Below are positions 51,296-58,863 of a DNA stretch of 64,000 bases, one piece after another. The position numbers and the translations under genes were made by a program. The DNA is taken from the NCBI RefSeq assembly GCF_020510585.1, contig NZ_CP075190.1, forward strand, positions 1,610,001-1,674,000. Direction: 5' to 3'. The first letter of the stretch is position 1. Each line of letters starts with the position of its first letter. The DNA comes from Ferribacterium limneticum. GTDB lineage: Bacteria > Pseudomonadota > Gammaproteobacteria > Burkholderiales > Rhodocyclaceae. The notes beneath the pieces are model-generated. The model was not told where the DNA came from, did not search any database, and was given only the letters and a program-made list of their open reading frames with translations.

Positions 51296-53398
51296 ATGCC
51301 TTGTCGCCAGGAATGCAAAATCATGAAAACCCGAATGTGGCGTAAGCAGTGGGCTCCGGCGATTCTTGCGCTAGGATTGCTTATGATTGTAGGCGTCTGG
51401 TCGATCGTCAACTATACGGCGAACGAGAAGAGTCGTGATCTGCGTGCGTGGGAAACCCTGTTGGGTGTCGTCGCCGAGAGCCGTGCTCAAAGCCTCAATC
51501 AGTGGATAGATACGCAATATGGGGTGGTCAGGGAGCTGGCTGAGAACGCATCGTTGCGTTTCTACCTCTCGCAGTTAGCCGCAGCCCCGGATGCACAAAC
51601 CGTGGATTCTCAGGCTGCCCAGTTTGGGTACTTGCGTAACCTGCTTGAAACAACAGCCGAGAAAAATGGTTTTTCCCTTGCCGGCCAGAAGACAAAGGTC
51701 CAGGCCAACATCGCTTCCGCATCTGACTCCGGCATTGTCATCGTTGATGCTTCGGGCAAGACGATTGTCGGAACATCGGGTTTTCACGCCGACGATGCCT
51801 TGAAGGCAACCTTGCTCCGCGCGGTGGAGACCGGCAAGCCTGCCTTGCAGGATTTGTATGAAAATACCGCCGGGGAGGTGGTGCTGGGCTTTGCCATTCC
51901 CGTGTTTTCCGTTCAGTCTAATGAGCCTGGACAGCGGCCGATTGCGGCGATTGCCGGTGTCAAGCGGGCGCGCGACGAGTTATTTCCCTTGTTGTTGCGC
52001 AAGGGGACGTTGACGAGCGCCGATGAAACTTTGCTGGTGAGGCGCGAGGGGGATTTCGTCGCGTTTATCTCGCCGCTGGCAGACGGTACTGCACCGTTAC
52101 GCAAACAGCTTTCCCTATCGGCGGGAAATCAGGTAGAGGTCGAAGCGATGACCAAGCCTGGAAGTTTCTCAATGAACCTGGATTACGCCGGACGCGAGGT
52201 TCTGACAGTTAGCAGGAGTTTCCGCCAGACCCCCTGGATACTTGTCCAGAAGATCGACGCCGTGGAGGCGCTCAAGGAATCGCGGGATCATCAGCGTTTC
52301 CTCATGATTACGCTGACCTTTGCCATTCTGGTGATTGCGGCGGGTTTGGTTGCAGCATGGTGGCATGGTGCGAGCGTGAAAGAACGATCGGTTTCCGAGG
52401 TGCTACGCAACAAGTCTCGTGAATTGGCTGATCAGTCTGCATTGTTGCTGAGTGTCATGGATGGCACTCCGGACCTTATCTTTACCGTTGAAGAGGAGCG
52501 CCTGAAGTTCTGCAACAAGGCATTTGGCTCGCTGGTCAACGAGTCCCCGGATGCTCTCCGGGGGAAAACACTATCGAGCATTGTCGGTCCGTCCGCGGCA
52601 CATCGGATTGATACGCTTGTCGTGGAAAGCCGAAAAACATCGCAGACTGTTTCACGAATGTTGGATCTGGATATCGGTTGCGTAGTCAGCCACAATTATT
52701 TTTCTGCGGTGCCTATCCCGACTGCTTATGGTTCAGGGCTGGTTCTTTGTCTCGCTCGTGACATGACGGTCGAGCAGGACGCGCAGACAAAACGTCAGGC
52801 GCTGATGAAGCAGCTTGTCGGGGTGTTGACCTGTATTGTTGATTCGCATGATCCATTTTGTACCGAGCACTCGATGCGTACGGCCCTGGTTGCCGGGGCT
52901 ATCGCGCGCGAACTTGGACTCGGTGATTCTGCTGCTGAGGCGCTTGATATGGCAGCAAAATTGGCAAACGTCGGGAAGATATTCGTACCGAGGGAATTGC
53001 TGACCAAGCGGGAAATATTGTCGCCCGAGGAACAAAAGATCATGCAGTCGCACGTACAGCATTCTGTTGCGGTACTGAATGCCATTGAATTCGAAGGGCC
53101 GGTCATTAATATCATTGCTCAGAAGAGCGAGCATCTGGATGGTAGTGGCTACCCTGCCGGGCTGAAGGAGTCTGATCTCTTGCTCGAAAGCCGGATTCTG
53201 GCGGTTGCCAATGCTTTCGTGGCAATGGTCAGTGCTCGGGCCTATCGTGCCGGCGTGCCCTTGGAGCAGACGCTCGACAAGTTGTTGAGCGAGACCGGCA
53301 CCAAGTACGATCGCCATGTTGTCGCGGCCTTGTTCCACGTGGCCGAGAATCGGCCGGAATGGATCAAGTGGTCGGCGCCATCGGCAAATGCTTCGTAA
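51296..53398 (+). CDS. Membrane sensor with degenerate HD-GYP domain
   Basis: 700-residue protein: membrane helix (about 18-40), periplasmic Cache-like sensor, second helix (about 338-358), PAS-like domain (about 385-490), then an HD-GYP-like domain. The catalytic positions are lost: the HD pair of HDxGK reads AN in AKLANVGKIFVP, and the HHE position reads SEH before LDGSGYP. It is therefore likely a non-hydrolytic c-di-GMP receptor or scaffold. ATG at 51323 is an alternative start. Next to the LapG-like gene. Confidence 0.8.
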   Translation: MPCRQECKIMKTRMWRKQWAPAILALGLLMIVGVWSIVNYTANEKSRDLRAWETLLGVVAESRAQSLNQWIDTQYGVVRELAENASLRFYLSQLAAAPDAQTVDSQAAQFGYLRNLLETTAEKNGFSLAGQKTKVQANIASASDSGIVIVDASGKTIVGTSGFHADDALKATLLRAVETGKPALQDLYENTAGEVVLGFAIPVFSVQSNEPGQRPIAAIAGVKRARDELFPLLLRKGTLTSADETLLVRREGDFVAFISPLADGTAPLRKQLSLSAGNQVEVEAMTKPGSFSMNLDYAGREVLTVSRSFRQTPWILVQKIDAVEALKESRDHQRFLMITLTFAILVIAAGLVAAWWHGASVKERSVSEVLRNKSRELADQSALLLSVMDGTPDLIFTVEEERLKFCNKAFGSLVNESPDALRGKTLSSIVGPSAAHRIDTLVVESRKTSQTVSRMLDLDIGCVVSHNYFSAVPIPTAYGSGLVLCLARDMTVEQDAQTKRQALMKQLVGVLTCIVDSHDPFCTEHSMRTALVAGAIARELGLGDSAAEALDMAAKLANVGKIFVPRELLTKREILSPEEQKIMQSHVQHSVAVLNAIEFEGPVINIIAQKSEHLDGSGYPAGLKESDLLLESRILAVANAFVAMVSARAYRAGVPLEQTLDKLLSETGTKYDRHVVAALFHVAENRPEWIKWSAPSANAS

Positions 53399-53442
53399 CT
53401 TGATGGTTTGATGTGGCAGCGATAGATCGCTGCCTTTGGAGC

Positions 53443-53474
53443 AAAAAAGCCGCCCGGTTCGAGGCGGCTTTTTT
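53443..53474. terminator. Bidirectional terminator between HD-GYP and YceI genes
   Basis: AAAAAAGCCGCC (53443-53454) with GGCGGCTTTTTT (53463-53474), eight-base loop. Confidence 0.92.
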
Positions 53475-53491
53475 GTCCCTTGCTGACTGGG

Positions 53492-54061
53492 TTACTGCTT
53501 GATTGCTTCGACAGCGATGTCGATGGTCACGTCGTCGCCAACATAAGGGGCGTGCTTGCCCATGTTGAAGTCGGAGCGCTTGACGGTGACCGTGGCGTTG
53601 CCGCCGATGGCATCCTTCTTCACCATCGGGTGCGGCATGGCCTGGTAACCGGTGACCTTCAGCGTGACCAGCTTGGTGACGCCCTTGAGCGTCAGGTTGC
53701 CTTCGATGGAGGCCGGCTTGTCCCCGTCAAACACAACCTTGGTCGACTTGAAAGTAGCCGTCGGGTATTTGGCGGTGTTGAGGAAGTCTTCACCCTGGAT
53801 GTGGTCGTTGAAGGTGTCGTAACCGGTGCTGACCGACTTGGTGTCGATAACGAGATCGATCTTCGCGGTCTTGGCGGCCTTGTCGAGGACGATGGTGCCG
53901 GTGGTCTTGTCGAAGCGGCTCAGCTGGACCGAGTAGCCAAAGTGGCTGTACGAGAAGCGCGGAAAGCTGTGCGTGCCGTCGAGCGTGAAGGTTTCCGGGG
54001 CGGCCAGGGCCGGGGTGGCAGCGGCGATGGCAAGGGCGAGGGTGGCGAGTTGTTTTTTCAT
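53492..54061 (-). CDS. YceI family periplasmic protein, copy 1
   Basis: 189-residue lipocalin-like isoprenoid-binding YceI protein. Signal peptide 1-21 (TPALAAPE). The domain shows TLDGTHSFPRFSYSHFGYS and YPTATFKSTKV, ending with FNMGKHAPYVGDDV. Last gene of a minus-strand operon after a second YceI, cytochrome b561 and a DODA dioxygenase. Confidence 0.93.
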   Translation of the reverse strand: MKKQLATLALAIAAATPALAAPETFTLDGTHSFPRFSYSHFGYSVQLSRFDKTTGTIVLDKAAKTAKIDLVIDTKSVSTGYDTFNDHIQGEDFLNTAKYPTATFKSTKVVFDGDKPASIEGNLTLKGVTKLVTLKVTGYQAMPHPMVKKDAIGGNATVTVKRSDFNMGKHAPYVGDDVTIDIAVEAIKQ

Positions 54062-54088
54062 GGTGATTCTCCTGTGGTGGTTTGGGGT

Positions 54089-54643
54089 TTATTTCGTTGA
54101 AGCGGTGATGCGGAACTTGATCTGGACATCGTTGGCGACGATGTCGAACTTGGCCCAGGCGCCTTCGCCGATGGAAAAGTCGGCGCGGCGGATGGTGAAG
54201 GCGCCATCGAACACGCCGCTGTTGCCTTGCGCCGTGAAGGTGGCCGGGACTATGACATCCTGCGTCTTTCCCTTGATGGTCAGCTGGCCGGCGACTTCGT
54301 ATTTGTTGCCGCCGAGAGGCTTGACGATGCCGGAAACAAACTTGGCGGTCGGGAATGCCTTGGTGTTGAACCACGGCTTGCCGGCGACCTCCTCGTCGCC
54401 TTCGGGGGCGCCGGTGTCGACGCTGGCCAATTCGACAGCGAAGCTCGCCTTGGCGGCAGTCGGCTTGGCCGGGTCGAAATTCAATTGGCTGGAAAACTTC
54501 CGGAATTTCCCGTCGACCGCCACGCCCATCTGTTTGTAGACGAAATTGACGGTGCTTTTGTCGGCTTGAAGCTGGGTGTATTCGACGGCGTGGGCGGCCG
54601 GAATCAGGGTTGCGAAGGCTAGTGCGAAGGCGAGGCGTTTCAT
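54089..54643 (-). CDS. YceI family periplasmic protein, copy 2
   Basis: 184-residue YceI protein with signal peptide 1-19 (IPAAHAVEY). VNFVYKQMGVAVDGKF, FPTAKFVSG and IRRADFSIGEGAWA are family features. Only moderately similar to copy 1. The ATG overlaps the end of the cytochrome gene by four bases. Confidence 0.92.
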   Translation of the reverse strand: MKRLAFALAFATLIPAAHAVEYTQLQADKSTVNFVYKQMGVAVDGKFRKFSSQLNFDPAKPTAAKASFAVELASVDTGAPEGDEEVAGKPWFNTKAFPTAKFVSGIVKPLGGNKYEVAGQLTIKGKTQDVIVPATFTAQGNSGVFDGAFTIRRADFSIGEGAWAKFDIVANDVQIKFRITASTK

Positions 54644-55191
54644 GTTCTGTTCTCCTTGGAGTGGCGGGGCAGGATGCGGGTCAGGATGTCGTCCTTGTCG
54701 ATGAAGTGATGTTTCAGGGCGGCGCCGATGTGGCCGAGCAGCACGACCACGAACAGCAGGTTCAGGCTTTGATGGACGAGGGCCAGCAGGTCGCCGACTT
54801 CCTTGTTTTTCTCAAGTAGGTCGGGGATGGGCAGGACGCCGAACCAGACGGTCTGAAAACCCTTGGCCGAACTCATCAGCCAGCCGGACAGCGGAATGGC
54901 CAGCATCAGCCCGTAGAGCGCCAGATGGCCGGCGTGGGCGGCGAACTGCATGATTTTCGGCATGCTCTCGGGCAGGGCTGGCGGGCGATGCGTGATGCGC
55001 CAGAGCAGGCGAAAGCCGACGAGCAGGAAGGCCGTGACGCCGGCCCACTTGTGCCATGAATAGAGCTTCAGCTTGTCCGGCGACAGCGGCAGGTCGTGCA
55101 TGTAAAAACCGAGGATCAGCAGGCCGAAAATCAGGATGGCCATGAGCCAGTGCAGGAGCTTGGCAGTGCTGGTGTAGTGTTGGGTTACCAC
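54640..55191 (-). CDS. Cytochrome b561
   Basis: About 183-residue di-haem membrane cytochrome with four helices; haem histidines are expected in KLLHWLMA, YSWHKWAG, FAAHAGHLALYG and LVHQSLN, LGHIGAALKHHF. GTG at 55191 has the ribosome site AGGAGG at six-base spacing; TTG at 55197 directly abuts that site and is less likely. It commonly pairs with YceI proteins, as here. Start region lies within a dispersed element copy. Confidence 0.9.
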   Translation of the reverse strand: MVTQHYTSTAKLLHWLMAILIFGLLILGFYMHDLPLSPDKLKLYSWHKWAGVTAFLLVGFRLLWRITHRPPALPESMPKIMQFAAHAGHLALYGLMLAIPLSGWLMSSAKGFQTVWFGVLPIPDLLEKNKEVGDLLALVHQSLNLLFVVVLLGHIGAALKHHFIDKDDILTRILPRHSKENRT

Positions 55192-55223
55192 GGTCAACCT
55201 CCTTTTTTGGGCAAAAATGAATA
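55188..55223 (+). repeat. Dispersed 36-bp element, copy 8
   Basis: CCACGGTCAACCTCCTTTTT then GGGCAAAAATGAA. It spans the stop of the dioxygenase gene and the ribosome site and GTG start of cytochrome b561 on the minus strand. Confidence 0.7.
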
Positions 55224-55997
55224 TGCATCCATGGCGATGACGTAATCGTCGATGCCGGCATGGAAGCGGGTGGTCTCGGCGTTTTCGCCGCCGGCACCGA
55301 GTGCGACATACAAGGGCAATAAATGTTCATCGCTCGGGTGGGCTTGCGCACCACCCGGGGCTTGCCGGCGGTAGTCGAGCAAGGTGTCGATGTCGTGAGC
55401 ATACAGGTTGTCGGCCAGCCAGTTGGTGAACTGGCGCACATAGCCCGGTGTCTGCCCACCGCTGCGGGCTGCCAACTGGTAATCGCGCAGATTGTGGGTC
55501 AGGTTGCCCGAGGCGATGACGAGAAAGCCCTTGGCCGTGAGCGGCGCCAGGGCCTGGCCCAGCTTGTAGGCCTGGGCCGGGCCGCCATGGCTCTGGATGG
55601 AGAGCGGAATGACCGGCACTTCGGCGTCGGGGAACATCAGGCGCAGCGGTACCCAGGCGCCGTGGTCGAGGCCGCGGCTGGCGTCGGTGGCGACCGGCAG
55701 CCCTGCGGTCTTCAGCGCCGCGACGACTTCTTCGGAGGCCTCGCGACAGCCGGTGGCCGGGTAGCGGATTTCATAGAGTTCATCCGGGAAACCCCAGAAG
55801 TCGTGGATGGTTTCCGGCCGCTCGGCGAAACCGACGGTCGGCACAGCCGTATCCCAATGGGCGCTGACGATGATGATGGCGCGCGGCAGGGCCAGCGAGG
55901 TCGCCATGGCCGACAACGCCGCGCCAGCCGCACCCGGGCGCAGGGCGAAAGTCGGCGCGCCGTGCGGAACAAATAGGGTGGGTTGAATCTGTGTCAT
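55194..55997 (-). CDS. DODA-type extradiol aromatic-ring-opening dioxygenase
   Basis: 267-residue metal-dependent dioxygenase of the LigB/DODA family. Metal-site histidines are expected at His12 (FVPHGAPT), His47 (VSAHWD) and a later His in HPSDEHLLPL, with LDHGAWVPL also conserved. Natural substrate unknown. First gene of the minus-strand operon, divergent from a LysR regulator that probably controls it. Confidence 0.92.
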   Translation of the reverse strand: MTQIQPTLFVPHGAPTFALRPGAAGAALSAMATSLALPRAIIIVSAHWDTAVPTVGFAERPETIHDFWGFPDELYEIRYPATGCREASEEVVAALKTAGLPVATDASRGLDHGAWVPLRLMFPDAEVPVIPLSIQSHGGPAQAYKLGQALAPLTAKGFLVIASGNLTHNLRDYQLAARSGGQTPGYVRQFTNWLADNLYAHDIDTLLDYRRQAPGGAQAHPSDEHLLPLYVALGAGGENAETTRFHAGIDDYVIAMDAYSFLPKKGG

Positions 55998-56092
55998 TGC
56001 TGCAACTCCTTTGTCGATGGATGCACTGTATGCCTCTTATTTGCTCTGAAATAGCCGACAATATGCAAATTACTATTGCTGGAGTTGCAACA

Positions 56093-56980
56093 ATGGATCG
56101 CCTCGATGCCATGCATCTCTTCGTTCGCGTCGCCGAACTCGGCAGCTTTTCGGCCGTCGCGCAGCAGCTGGGCGTCGCTCGCTCGGTGGTGACGCGGCAG
56201 ATCGCCGCGCTCGAGGCGCATCTCGGCGTCAAGCTCATGGCGCGCAGCACACGCCGGCTGGCGCTGACCTCGGGCGGCACGGCTTACCTGGAAAAATGCC
56301 GGGTCATCCTCAACCTCGTCGAAGCGGCCGAAACCGGCGTTGCCGAGGAGCGCCTGACGCCGCGCGGCAATATCCGCATCAGCCTGCCGCTCAGCTACGG
56401 CATGAAGCGACTGGCGCCCATCCTGCTCGATTTCTCGCAGCGCTACCCGGAAGTCTCGCTCGACATGGATTACAGCGACCGCCGGGTAAACCTGATCGAG
56501 GAGGGCATCGACCTGTCGATCCGCATCACCCGGCGGCTGGAGTCGGGTGACGTGGCGCGCAAGATCGGTTCCAGTCGCCTGCTTGTCGTTGCCGCGCCGG
56601 AATACCTCGCTCGCCACGGTCAACCGGAAAAACCGGCCGATTTGGCAAACCACGTCTGCCTCGGCTACACCAACGCGGGCAGCAGCCAGGTCTGGCAATT
56701 CATGGTCGATGGGCAACTGGAGAGCTTCCATATCCGCAGCCGCCTCAATGCCAACAATGGCGACGTGCTGACCGAAGCAACGGCGCAGGGGCTGGGCATC
56801 AGCTGCCAGCCGGATTTCATTGCCGACACTTTTTTGGCCAGCAGCCGGGTCGTGGAAATTCTGGCTGATTATCCGATTCCCGAGCTGGGCATCTATGCCA
56901 TCCTGCCCAGCAATCGCCACGTCCCGCATCGTGTTCGGGTGCTCATGGATACGCTGGCCGAACGGCTGGCTGGGCAGTAA
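56093..56980 (+). CDS. LysR-family transcriptional regulator
   Basis: 295-residue regulator. Helix-turn-helix residues 3-60 (MHLFVRVAELGSFSAVAQQL, SVVTRQIAALEAHLG) and a substrate-binding domain. ATG at 56093 follows GGAGTTG; the longer frame lacks support. Divergent from the dioxygenase gene, 95 bp away. The stretch encoding RHGQPEKPADLAN carries a strong DNA match to the dispersed element (56614-56649). Confidence 0.92.
   Translation: MDRLDAMHLFVRVAELGSFSAVAQQLGVARSVVTRQIAALEAHLGVKLMARSTRRLALTSGGTAYLEKCRVILNLVEAAETGVAEERLTPRGNIRISLPLSYGMKRLAPILLDFSQRYPEVSLDMDYSDRRVNLIEEGIDLSIRITRRLESGDVARKIGSSRLLVVAAPEYLARHGQPEKPADLANHVCLGYTNAGSSQVWQFMVDGQLESFHIRSRLNANNGDVLTEATAQGLGISCQPDFIADTFLASSRVVEILADYPIPELGIYAILPSNRHVPHRVRVLMDTLAERLAGQ
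56614..56649 (+). repeat. Intragenic match to the dispersed element in the lysR gene
   Basis: CCACGGTCAACCGGAAAAAC then CGGCCGATTTGGCAAA. The left 19 bases match exactly. The encoded peptide also fits LysR family consensus, so an independent origin is possible. Confidence 0.5.
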
Positions 56981-57106
56981 TTGCCCCCTCTCGGAAAACA
57001 ATTCTTTACTGATCCGCGCCAACCGTGATCATGCCAACGCGTTAATATCCTGGTGCAACCAACCGTTGCGAATGGCATCTTGGGTCAATTGAAAGGACGT
57101 TGAACA

Positions 57107-57361
57107 ATGGGAATCGTGTGGACCATACTGATTGGCCTTGTGGTTGGCGTCATCGCCAAATTCCTGCATCCCGGCAAGGACAGCATGGGCTTTCTCGCTA
57201 CCGTGCTGCTCGGCATCAGCGGCTCGTTCCTGGCCGGCATGCTCGGTCAGGCCATGGGGTGGTATCAGGCTGGTGAAGGCGCCGGATTTGTTGCATCCGT
57301 GGTGGTCGCCATTGTCCTGCTGGCGATCTACGGCCGGCTGCGCGACAAGAGCCCGCAATGA
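57107..57361 (+). CDS. GlsB/YeaQ/YmgE family membrane protein
   Basis: 84-residue protein with three hydrophobic segments; the start GIVWTILIGLVVGVIAKFL and GKDSMGFLATVLLGISGSFLAG are typical of transglycosylase-associated proteins. General stress role in other bacteria; function unclear. Start follows AAAGGACG. The stop overlaps the next gene. Confidence 0.92.
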   Translation: MGIVWTILIGLVVGVIAKFLHPGKDSMGFLATVLLGISGSFLAGMLGQAMGWYQAGEGAGFVASVVVAIVLLAIYGRLRDKSPQ

Positions 57362-58032
57362 TGAAGCTTCTGACAACACTGTTTATCGGCTCCCTGGTGG
57401 CGGCAACGGCCCAGGCTGGCGCGCTCGTCGATCTCTCGGCCAACGCTAGCCGTCCGGCGGCAAACGACATGGTGCGCGCCAGCGTCTACAGCGAGGTGAG
57501 CGGCAAGAGTCCGGCCGAACTGGCGCAACGCGTCAATGCCGACATCGCCGAGGCACTGAAGCTGATTCGCGCCAAGGCTGGCATTTCGGTCAAGAGTGGC
57601 CAGCAGTCGACCTACCCGGTTTATGGCCAGGGCCAGAAAATCGACGGCTGGCGCATGCGCAGCGAGCTTGTTCTTGAATCGAAGGATCAGGGCAGCGTTT
57701 CCGACCTGCTCGGCAAGCTGCAGCAGATGCGTCTGGCAGTCGGCGACGTCAGTATGCTGCCGTCGCCCGAAACCCGGCGCAAGGTGGAGGACGAAGCTAC
57801 TCGCGAGGCCATTCTAGCCTTTCAGAGCCGTGCCGCAGTAATCGCCGAACAACTCGGCAAGAGCTGGAAGATCAAGCAGCTCAACGTCCAACAGGGCGGC
57901 GGCATGCCCATGCCTATGATGCGCGCTGCCCGCGGTGTGATGATGGCGGCAGAGGCCGCTCCGGCACCGCTGGAGGCCGGTGAAAGTCTGGTCACGACCA
58001 ACATTAGCGGGCAGATTGAACTGGCCGACTGA
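57358..58032 (+). CDS. SIMPL-domain (DUF541) periplasmic protein
   Basis: 224-residue protein with signal peptide 1-20 (ATAQAGA) and a SIMPL domain (VDLSANASRPAANDMVRASV, VYGQGQKIDGWRMRSEL). A Met/Pro/Gly-rich stretch (GGGMPMPMMRAARGVMM) lies near the C terminus. Overlaps the preceding stop (ATGATG), so translation is coupled. Function of the family unknown. Confidence 0.88.
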   Translation: MMKLLTTLFIGSLVAATAQAGALVDLSANASRPAANDMVRASVYSEVSGKSPAELAQRVNADIAEALKLIRAKAGISVKSGQQSTYPVYGQGQKIDGWRMRSELVLESKDQGSVSDLLGKLQQMRLAVGDVSMLPSPETRRKVEDEATREAILAFQSRAAVIAEQLGKSWKIKQLNVQQGGGMPMPMMRAARGVMMAAEAAPAPLEAGESLVTTNISGQIELAD

Positions 58033-58078
58033 AGGCAACGGCATTGACCTTCAAGGGCAACGCCTTTCGGGGCGCTTG

Positions 58079-58115
58079 CTACGGTCAACCGGAAATTTCG
58101 CCCGAATTTGAAATG
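58079..58115 (+). repeat. Dispersed 36-bp element, copy 9
   Basis: CTACGGTCAACCGGAAATTT then CGCCCGAATTTGAAATG, 46 bp after the SIMPL gene stop. Confidence 0.8.
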
Positions 58116-58205
58116 TCATGCCAATACTGCTCAGGTTGGCCAAAACCCTTGTCGCAGTAATGGTTTAGCGCCTGGAGGCCATAAATTTTTATGGCCTGCA
58201 ATGTA

Positions 58206-58223
58206 CTGTGAATTTGTTCACAG
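58206..58223. promoter_or_regulatory. CRP-like palindrome before a small gene
   Basis: CTGTGAATTTGTTCACAG contains TGTGA-N6-TCACA exactly. It lies 55 bp before the ATG at 58278. Confidence 0.6.
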
Positions 58224-58277
58224 ACGCTTCAGAGCGGGCTGGGCAGAATGAACCCATCGACTCAGGAAAACAAAAAA

Positions 58278-58478
58278 ATGTCACTCTCCAGCATCAAGGC
58301 AGTCCCATCACAAACTGGCAGCAAAATTGCCGGCAAGGGGAATGCTCAGGCTGGCGAGATCGATCTGTCGGTATTTAACCTGCGCGACACCTTGAGCAAC
58401 ATCACCGTTCGCGAAGCAAACTTCAGCGAGTTTCTCTCGGCGCTCAAGCAGTTTGGCTCGCCTGCAACAAAGCAGTAA
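58278..58478 (+). CDS. Small unknown protein
   Basis: 66-residue soluble protein (MSLSSIKAVPSQTG to SPATKQ). AGGA eight bases before ATG at 58278 favours it over the ATG at 58248. It has a predicted helix (REANFSEFLSALKQF) and no signal or cysteine. A CRP-like site precedes it, suggesting carbon- or oxygen-related control. Family not recognised. Confidence 0.55.
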   Translation: MSLSSIKAVPSQTGSKIAGKGNAQAGEIDLSVFNLRDTLSNITVREANFSEFLSALKQFGSPATKQ

Positions 58479-58506
58479 ATTCGTCGGGCGACGAATGCAA
58501 GCGGGG

Positions 58507-58581
<75 letters not shown>

Positions 58582-58585
58582 AACC

Positions 58586-58661
58586 TGGTGCGTCCTGACG
58601 GGCTCGAACCGCCGACATTCTGCGTGTAAGGCAGACGCTCTACCAACTGAGCTAAGAACGC
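58586..58661 (-). tRNA. tRNA-Val (anticodon TAC)
   Basis: Acceptor stem GCGTTCT/AGGACGC, anticodon loop CTTACAC, T loop TTCGAGC and encoded CCA. Four bases upstream of tRNA-Thr on the same strand, so probably one transcript. Confidence 0.95.
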
Positions 58662-58863
58662 TGGGGCGCGAATTATAACGAATAAAGTGAATTGCGCCAG
58701 TGTTCCGGACGAGAACGATGGACTGATAGCGGATTTTTATTGTCATTCAGCCAGATTTTCTGGTTTCAGTTGATAACGCCCTGGCCTTTGGCTATTCGCC
58801 TAGGCGGGCTGTAATCCTTGTTCAGCGAGAGAAATTCAATGTTTGTTGGTAATCTACGAGCCA

